NCBI RefSeq assembly: GCF_029168945.1
Contig: NC_083602.1
Location: 48,111,442 to 48,175,441, forward strand
From: Cannabis sativa
Taxonomy: Eukaryota; Streptophyta; Magnoliopsida; Rosales; Cannabaceae
Length of the DNA stretch: 64,000 bases
Direction of reading: 5' to 3'
A program made the position numbers and the translations under genes. Within the stretch, counting starts at the first letter, position 1; each line of letters begins with the position of its first letter. Shown in pieces: positions 1 through 9,200 of the stretch. The notes beneath the pieces were generated by a model. That model was given only the letters and a program-made list of their open reading frames with translations. It ran no database searches and had not been told where the DNA came from.

Positions 1-116
1 CAGAAAACTCAAATTCAGAAGTTTAAAAAGGAATAGCAAAAGTTTACTATCAATGAAAGGCACATGCACTGATATCATTGGAATATGGCCCTGCAGAAAG
101 CTAAAGGATTGACTAC

Positions 117-278
117 CTGTTCTGTAATGCAAGCCAATGCCTCAATAACAAGAGCTACAACATCAGAACGACGAACGGCTCGAAATGCTCGATTCACTGA
201 TAAGGCCTCTGTTGTACTACCTAGTGAAGCTACAGCTGCTCTTCTTCTAATTCCAGCAGTATCAATCAACCGGAACTT
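117..278 (-). CDS. Der-like GTPase, exon 8 (G3 of domain 2), last exon in window
   Basis: 54 codons starting KFRLIDTAG, the G3 motif of the second G domain, and ending ACITEQ. The acceptor is CTGTAG at 279-280 and the donor GTAGTC at 116-111. Bases 1-116 are the start of the next intron; later exons lie outside the window. Confidence 0.92.
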
Positions 279-3200
279 CTACAGACAGTAAAACCATCTG
301 ACAAATTAACAGCCAAGAAGATTTGATTTTTCAAAAAATCTGGACAAATTAGCCCCAACACAATAAAGCAACAGCTGAAATCATTAACAGAATAATGGTT
401 GTGGTATCTTAATGCAATGTAAGGGAATCCAAATAGCATCAACCAAGAACAAATCAGCAAGCTTGTGTTTTTGTATTACAATCCAAGGGGCGAAAAGAAG
501 ACACAGAAATTGTGAGAAACTGGAATAAGCAGAATACCCTAGGCAGATCATACAATTGCCAGTTAAAATGTGAAAGTTGGTCAACAGATTCTGGAAAATA
601 GTCAGCAAGACATGAAAGAGAAGTGACAAACTACACGTAAAACAAGCATGGAAAGTAATGTGACTGTAGAAAATAGTGATTCGAATTATGTGTCTATTTC
701 ATAGAATGGTACATATTTATATACAAAGTTAGGAGACTAAATATCTACTAAATATCTAATTCTTTTACAGCTAATATACAACTAATATCTAACACTCCCC
801 CTCAAGCTGGAGCATAGATGTTAATCATGCCCAGCTTGTTACAAAGATAATCAACCCGCACCCCATTCAAAACCTTTGTAAAAATATCTCCTAGTTGTTC
901 TACGGTCATCACATATCCTGTGGAGATCAGACCTTGTTGAATTTTCTCACGAACAAAATGACAATCAATCTCAATGTGCTTAGTTCGCTCGTGGAATACG
1001 GGATTTGAGGCAATATGAAGAGCAGCTTGATTATCACACCATAATTTTGCTGGAATAGAAGTCTTAAACCCGAATTCAGTCAAAAGCTGATAAATCCATA
1101 TTACCTCACACACAGACTGGGTCATAGCTCTATATTCTGATTCAGCACTGGATCTAGATACAACATTTTGTTTCTTACTCTTCCAAGAGACCAGATTGCC
1201 CCCAACAAATACACAATATCCTGAAGTAGATCGTCTATCTACTTTGGAGCCTGCCCAATCTGCATCAGAAAAACACTCAATCTGGGTATGTCCATGATCT
1301 TTGTAAATTATACCTCGTCATGGTGCTCCTTTCAAGTAACATAAAATTTGCTCTAATGCTGCCCAATGATGAATTGTTGGAGAAGACATAAACTGACTTA
1401 TGACACTAACCGGGAATGCAATATCTGGACGAGTCACAGTTAGATAATTCAACTTTCCAACTAACCTGCGATATTTCTCAGGATCTTCAAATGGTTTCCC
1501 ATCACGTGTAAGATGCACAGCTGGATTCATCGGAGCATTACAAGGTTTTGCTCCCAATTTTCCTGTCTCAGTTAACAAATCAAGTACATACTTTCTTTGA
1601 GACAGAAAAATACCTTGTTTACTCCGAGTAACTTCAATACCCAAGAAATACTTAAGCTCCCCTAAATCTTTCGTGTTAAACTGGGTGTGAATGAAAGACT
1701 TAAGGGATGAGATGCCTTCAGTATCGTTTCCAGTAATAACAATGTCATCAACATACACCACTAACAAAATGATACCAGCAGTTGATCTTTTATAAAACAC
1801 AGAATGATCTGACTTACTTTTTAACAAACCAAACTTCTCAACAGCCTGACTAAATTTACCAAACTAAGTACGAGGGCTTTGTTTCAATCCATATAAAGAT
1901 TTGCGAAGATGACAAACTCGCCCTAACTCCCCCTGAGCAACAAACCCAGGAGGTTGCTCCATATATACTTCTTCCTCAAGATCTCCATGAAGAAAAGCAT
2001 TTTTAATATCAAGCTGATGCAAAGGCCAATGATGAGTAGCTGCCATGGAAATGAACAGTCGAACAGATGTGAGTTTAGCAACAGGAGAAAAAGTATCACA
2101 ATAGTCCACTCCATAGGTTTGAGCATAACCCTTGGCAACAAGACGGGCCTTTAAGCGAGCAACTGTGCCGTCTGGATTGAATTTAACCGTGAACACCCAT
2201 TTGCACCAGATGGCCTGTTTTCCGGAAGGTAAATCAACCAAGACCCAAGTACCATTCGCAACCAAAGCATTCATCTCTTCTATCATTGCAGCAAGCCAAC
2301 CAGGATGAGACATCGCTTCTCGAACAGTTTTAGGAATAGTGATAGAATCAAGAGAAGCAATAAAAGAGCAAGAAAAAGATGAGAGATGATTATAAGACAC
2401 AAAAGAAGAAATAGGTAAAGTACATTGGCGTTTACCTTTACGTAGTGCAATGGGAAGATCATCTGGGATTTCCGGATCTGATGACGAAGATGCAGGTGCA
2501 GGACATGAAACAGGAGGTGGAGGAGGGGGGCGCCTGGTGTACACTATAGGAGGCCGAGGGAGTGGTGGAGGTGGTAGAGGTGGTGGAGGTGGTGGAGGTG
2601 TAGACATTGTGGGGGTGACGACTGAGGCAGGTGAAGGAACAAGAGACCCGCCAGAACATGTATCCGGCGCATAGGATGTGACAGAATAAACCAACAAATC
2701 ATCATCCTCCCCCTGACTAGTAGAAGAAGTGGAAGATGAAAAATAAGGTGTATTTTCTACAAAGGTAACATCAATAGAAACAAGATATTTGTTGAGATCA
2801 GGACAATAACACCTACACCCTTTCTGAAGACGAGAATAACTAAGAAAAACACACTTTAGGGCCTTAGGGTCTAATTTGGTGACAGATGGGCGGACATTGC
2901 GAGCAAAACAAACACTGCCAAACACTCGCAGAGCAACTGGAAACAATGACTTATTAGGAAAAAGAATTTTAAATGGAATTTCACCATTAAGAACAGAGGA
3001 TGGCATGCGATTAATAAGAAAGCATGCCGTGGAAACTGCATCGACCCAAAAAGGTTTAGGAACTTTCGTTTGAAACAAGAGGGCACGTGCAGTATCAAGA
3101 AGATGTCTGTTGATGGTTTGAGAATAAATTTGTATTGGTTTTGTTTAGAATAGGTGGATATGTAGTTAATAGTTTGATGATGTTGATAAGTTGGATGATT

Positions 3201-6200
3201 GGTGGGATAAGGAAGAATTATGTAGTGTTTTAATTTTTATGTGTGTAGTAAGAGAGGAGACAAGGTAGTAGGCTAGTAGTAAAAGACTTGCTTTGGCTAC
3301 TCAAGCTTGGTTACAATTTGGAAGCTTGATGGGGTATTTATAGTTGTTTACCCCTACATTTAATTTCATCTAGATTATTCTAGTTCTACATGATTTACAA
3401 TTTTTCTAGACTTTTCTAATTACATTCTTCTACAATCTTCTTGATTGGTTACTTCTAGTTTTCTAAATATTCTAGGTTTCTCTAGTTTTCTCTAATTTTC
3501 TTAGTTTTGTGTAGTTAATACTAGAATTTTTTAGATAAGAAAAGTGTAGAAATGTGTAGCACTTTTCATCACTCCTCCTTGGTACACATTTCGGTAACTC
3601 CGATCATGTCTCGCAATAGCTCGAACTTTCCTCTTGGTAGTGCCTTTGTGAATATGCCGGCTACCTGCTCTTCAGTCTTGCAGTGTTTGAGCTCAATTTC
3701 TTTATTTGCTTCTGCTTCCCTGATGAAATGGTACTTGATGCTTATATGTTTAGTTCTACTATGAAATACTGGATTTTTCGCCATTGTTATAGCTGATTTG
3801 CTATCGCAATATATCTTTGTAGCATCCTTCTGTGATTCTCCCATGTCTTCTAGTATTCTTTTAAGCCATATAGCTTGGCTTGTAGTCATCATTTTCTTTC
3901 CATGATATACTCTGCTTCTGCTGATGATTGCGCAACAGTTGCTTGCTTTTTTGATGCCCATGAAAATATTCCTGATCCAAGTGTGAAGGCATATCCTGAC
4001 GTGCTCTTCATGTCATCTATGGACCCTGCCCAGTCACTATCTGTGTAGCCAACAAGTTTTGAGTCACTTGTAACTCCGTACCATATTCCGTAGAATTTTG
4101 TTCCTTGCAAGTATCTGAGGATTCGCTTGGCTGCTCCATAGTGAACTTGACTTGGATCATGCATGAATCTTGATAGGAGACTAACTGCGTACATTATGTC
4201 TGGTCTTGTAGCAGTTAGATATAGTAGGCTACCAATTAGACTTCGAAATTTTGATTCATCAGCTTTCGATGAGCCATCTTCTTTCTTGAGAGCTTTGTTG
4301 TTGTCTAATGGAGTTGATACAGTCTTGCATCCCTCCATTTTGAATTTCTTCAATAGTGTCTCTGTATACTTCTTTTGTGAGATGAAGATCCCATCTTCTT
4401 TTTGAGTTATTTCGATCCCGAGAAAGTAGTGCATTAATCCCAGGTCGGTCATCTCAAAATTTTTCATCATGTCTTCTTTAAACTTCTTTATCATCTTTTC
4501 ATTATTGCCTGTGTAGATGAGATCATCAACGTATAAAGAGACAATTAGTGTATCATTCGTACCTTGAGTTTTGATGTAAAGAGTTGGCTCACTCTTGCTC
4601 CTCCCGAATCCTTGCTCGGTAAAGTAGCTGCCAATTCTGCTATACCAGGCTCGTGGAGATTGCTTTAGGCCATATAAAGCCTTTTTCAATTTGAGGACTT
4701 TATCTTCCTGTCCTTGTACCACGAACCCTTGAGGTTGCTCCACATAAATTTCTTCTTCAAGATAACCTTAAGAATGCTGACTTCACATCGAGTTGAAAAA
4801 TCTTCCATTTCTTCTGAGGCTAGAGCTATTAAAGCCCTAATAGTGTCAAGGCGTGCAACTGGAGCAAATTTTTCGTTGTAGTCGACTCCGTATTGTTGTG
4901 AGTATCCTTTCGCAACTAATCTTGCTTTGTGCTTTTGGATAGAGCCATCTGCGTTGAGCTTTGTCTTGTAGACCCACTTGACTCCTATAGTATCTTTGTC
5001 TTGTGGACGATCAACAAGCTCCCAAGTCTCATTCTTCATAATCATCTTTATCTCTTCATTCATAGCTTTTCTCCATACTTCTTGTTTATGAGCTGCTTCA
5101 AAGCTTTCTGGCTCCATAAGTACTAAGTTGCATGTCTCGTAGATTTCTGATAGTGGTCTTGTTCGCCTTACTGGTGAGTCTGGCGGAGATTCTATGACTT
5201 GTGCAGGTTCGTGTGTTGTTGGTTGAGTAAGAACTTCATTTTGATTAGTTTCTTGTCTTGGCGGTAGAGGAATATTGACTGTCTTTCTTTCAACTTCTTG
5301 TGTCTCCCAATTGTATGCAGCATCTTCGTCAAATTTTACATCTAGACTGATTATTAGCTTGTTTGTTTCTAAGCTATAGACTCGATAACCTTTTGATTGA
5401 GTACTATAGCCTAAGAAGATTCCTTTCTCAGTCTTCTCATCAAGCTTGCCTCTTTTCTCTTTTGGAATGTGACTGTAGCATATGCAGCCGAAGACTTTGA
5501 GATGCTTTGCTGATGGCTTACGTCCGCTCCAAGCTTCGATCGGCGTCTTATTCTGCACGGCTTTGGTTGGACATCGGTTGAGCAAGTAGACTGCAGTGCT
5601 TACTGCCTCTGCCCAAAATCGTTTTGGGAGACCTTTCTCTAGCAGCATGGCTCTTGCTGCCTCCATAACAGTCCTGTTTTTCCTTTCAGATACACCATTC
5701 TGTTCTGGTGCGTATCCAACAGTGAGTTGGTGCTCCATCCCTTCATCTTCACAGAACTTGTTGAATTCATTAGAAGTGTATTCTTTGCCTCTATCACTTC
5801 TAATTGTCTTGATGTAGTGACCGCTTTGTTTTTCGACACGGGATTTGAACTTTTTGAAAATATCGAAGACTTGCGACTTTTGTTGCATAAAATAAACCCA
5901 TGTCATTCTAGTAAAGTCATCAATGAAGAGAATGAAGTACCTGTTTTGGTCATTTGATGGAGTGCGCATTGCCCCGCAGACGTCAGTATGGACTAGCTCC
6001 AGTGGCTTTTTGGCTCTCCAAGCTTTGCCAGATGGAAAAGGTTGTCGATGTTGTTTCCCGAGCATGCATCCTTCACAGACTGTGTTGATCTCCTTAATTG
6101 CTGGGAGGTCTCGCATCATATTCTTCTGCTTGAGGATCTTAAGCCCATGGAAGTTGAAGTGACCAAACCTTCTATGCCATAGCCATGACTCATCTGTTTG

Positions 6201-9200
6201 CGCTTGCATTGCCACATTGCTTGCATATCTCCATTGTATGGGAAAGCATCTATTTTCTTTCATTTTTACCTTTGCAATTTGAAAGGATTTATCTTGCTTA
6301 TCATATATTGTGCAAGAATCTCCTTCAAAATGCAAAGAGTACCCTTTTTCAATCATTTGACCTACGCTAAGTAGGTTTTGATCAATGTTGGGTACTAAGA
6401 GTACATCATTGATGTATCTCTTGCCTTTTTTAGTGTCAATGGCAATGGTGCCTTTGCCGACTGCTTCCATGAAGTCACCATTACCGATTTTGACTTTAGT
6501 CTTGGATCTATCAAGACTACAAAAGATGCTTTCATTTTTCGTCATGTGGTTACTGCAACCACTGTCAAGATACCAAGTATCTTTTCCTTCTTCTGTTGCA
6601 GCTTGGCAGACATAGAAGAGATTATTTTCATCATTTTTCTCTTCGGAAAAATTAGCTTGATGGGATTTCTTTAAACGACAAGTTTTTTCAGTGTGGCCAA
6701 ATTTTTTACAATTTTGGCACTGTGGTTTTCCTTTGAACCAACAGTCTTTCTCCAAGTGACTTTTTCTTTTACAAATGCCACATGGAGGATACTTGTCGTT
6801 ATTTTCTTTTTGTTTTTCTTGTGTCTTTTTCCCATCAGCTTTTGGTTTTTGAGACCGCGAATTGATTTTAGACTGAAAGGCATTTTTTACTTCACTTTCC
6901 TTATGCCTTTCTCGTCTACTTTCATATGCTTCAAGAGAGCCCATTAGTTCAGTTGGTGATAGAGTTTCTAAATCTTTAGTTTCCTCTATCACAGAAACTA
7001 TTGAATCATATTTTTCTGTACAAGAAATTAGTATCTTTTGTACTATATTCTTGTCAGAAATTATTTCTCCATAGGCTCCCATTTGATTTACTATTTCTTT
7101 AATTCTAGAATAGTAATCTTTTGCAGTCTCATTATCTTTCATTCTAAGATTCTCAAAATCTCTTCTAAGCTTTTGTAGTCTAACTGCGCGTACCTTGACT
7201 GTTCCTTGGAACTCCTCCTGTAGCGTGTCCCATGCTTCTTTTGCCGTTGCTGCGCTCATAATTCGTGGAAAAAGATTGTCCGCCATAGCTTGTTGCAAGC
7301 AATATAAGGCATGAGAATCCTTTTGTTGATTATCCTCGAGTGCCTTCTTTTGGTCTTCCGAAAGAGATGTAATATCTTTCGGAATAGTGATTCCTTCTTC
7401 AACAATTTTCCATAGATTTTGTGATCGAAAATAGGTCCTCATTTTGATGGACCAAAAATCATAGTTTTCTCCATGGAAAATTGGAAGAGGTAGTGAAGAG
7501 CGATTGTACTCCGAACTCATGTTGATGAGTGAAAAAGATTACGCCCAGTGATATATGATCGAACGGGGCTCTGATACCACTGATGGTTTGAGAATAAATT
7601 TGTATTGGTTTTGTTTAGAATAGGTGGATATGTAGTTAATAGTTTGATGATGTTGATAAGTTGGATGATTGGTGGGATAAGGAAGAATTATGTAGTGTTT
7701 TAATTTTTATGTGTGTAGTAAGAGAGGAGACAAGGTAGTAGGCTAGTAGTAAAAGACTTGCTTTGGCTACTCAAGCTTGGTTACAATTTGGAAGCTTGAT
7801 GGGGTATTTATAGTTGTTTACCCCTACATTTAATTTCATCTAGATTATTCTAGTTCTACATGATTTACAATTTTTCTAGACTTTTCTAATTACATTCTTC
7901 TACAATCTTCTTGATTGGTTACTTCTAGTTTTCTAAATATTCTAGGTTTCTCTAGTTTTCTCTAATTTTCTTAGTTTTGTGTAGTTAATACTAGAATTTT
8001 CTAGATAAGAAAAGTGTAGAAATGTGTAGCACTTTTCATCAGTTTTTACGTTCTGCAACACCATTTTGAGGTGCCGTATCAACACAAGAAGTTTCATGGC
8101 GCTGTTGAACTTTGACATCAGGACTAAAGGGTAATAGCACATTAAGTTCTTCATACGTTTTCTTGAAAGCCATAAAATAATTCATAAGAGACTTATCTTG
8201 TTTCTCCGCGCGATAAAAGGCTTTGCAAACATCATATATGCGAGATATGTTGTCTTTGCCAGAGTACAAAAACTCTAAGTAATCCATTAGTTCTTTAACC
8301 AATTCACAATGATTAATCAAACTAATTACCTCATTATCAATAGAATTTCGAATTTGATGGAACAAACGAGCATCCTCAGGGAGCCATATTTTCCTTGAAT
8401 CGTTTGTTTCTTCAGGAGGATCGTCAGTCAAGTGATCATCTTTGTCAATACTCCTCAAATACAGTCGAATTGTCTTACTCCATTCCAAATAATTCAAACC
8501 AATCAACTTATGGTCCGTGATTTTAGACATCACGGGAACCACATCAGAAACAACTGATTTTGAATCTGATTTTATCTCTGCCATAATCTCAAAAGCAAAC
8601 ACAATTGACAGAGAAAAGGAACAAAAACAACACCAAAAAATGAACACCCAAACACGAAGAAGGCAAACAAATACCGAATTACAACCTTGAACAGAGGCGA
8701 GTGGGCTTAGAAGAACCCAGTAGAGAACCGGCAAGACAACGCCGTCGAAGACGCCGTCTCACGCGCCTCCACGCTCCGGCGCGTGGGAACACGGGCAGAA
8801 GCTTTGGGCGGCGCGTGAGCCCCACGCGCGAGGAATCCAGTGACCGGACTTTGGGGTTCTGTAGATCGGCGGCTGGGCAACACTCCTGAGTGGGCGGTGA
8901 GAATAGATTCGCACTCCAAAAAAGATTTTTGAAAAAGAACCCTAAACTCAAACCCTAAGTTTTTTTTTTTTTTTTAATGAAACCTAATTTCGAATTTCGA
9001 ATTTCAGATCACAATGCTCTAATACCATGTAGAAAATAGTGATTCGAATTATGTGTCTATTTTATAGAATGGTACATATTTATATACAAAGTTAGGAGAC
9101 TAAATATCTACTAAATATCTAATTATTTTACAGCTAATATATAACTAATATCTAACAGTGACAAACTAAAAGGAAAACAAGCAGAAAGCAGTCGGATAAA

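Larger units (their letters stand above)
3111..8041 (-). mobile_element. Inner Ty1/copia element, very young, nested in the outer copia
   Basis: A 4931-bp minus-strand element with 461-bp LTRs that differ at only one position by eye. It has a tRNA-Met PBS, a PPT and a nearly full gag-pol. It interrupts the outer element between the codons of integrase ERKN and RHLLD. There is no clean 5-bp TSD: the left flank ends TCTGT and the right flank begins GTTTT, sharing only GT. Three frameshifts in pol make it non-autonomous as assembled. Confidence 0.93.
665..9157 (-). mobile_element. Outer Ty1/copia element (Ale-like), internally deleted and carrying a nested copia
   Basis: A complete but defective element on the minus strand, in the same sense as the host gene. 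It has 130-bp LTRs at both ends, TG...CA termini, a PBS next to the 5' LTR, a PPT next to the 3' LTR and a perfect 5-bp TSD (GTGAC, 660-664 and 9158-9162). Without the nested element (3111-8041) it is about 3.56 kb. Its gag is fused to the end of integrase by an internal deletion, and RT/RNase H has two in-frame stops. The very short LTRs and the gag type resemble the Ale/Retrofit lineage (inference). Confidence 0.93.

Noticed and set aside
2450..2674. Glycine-rich plus-strand ORF of 74 codons
   Set aside because: It is the complement of the proline-rich linker in the outer copia pol.
8701..8951. Arg-rich ORFs on both strands
   Set aside because: They arise from the GC-rich untranslated leader of the outer copia.
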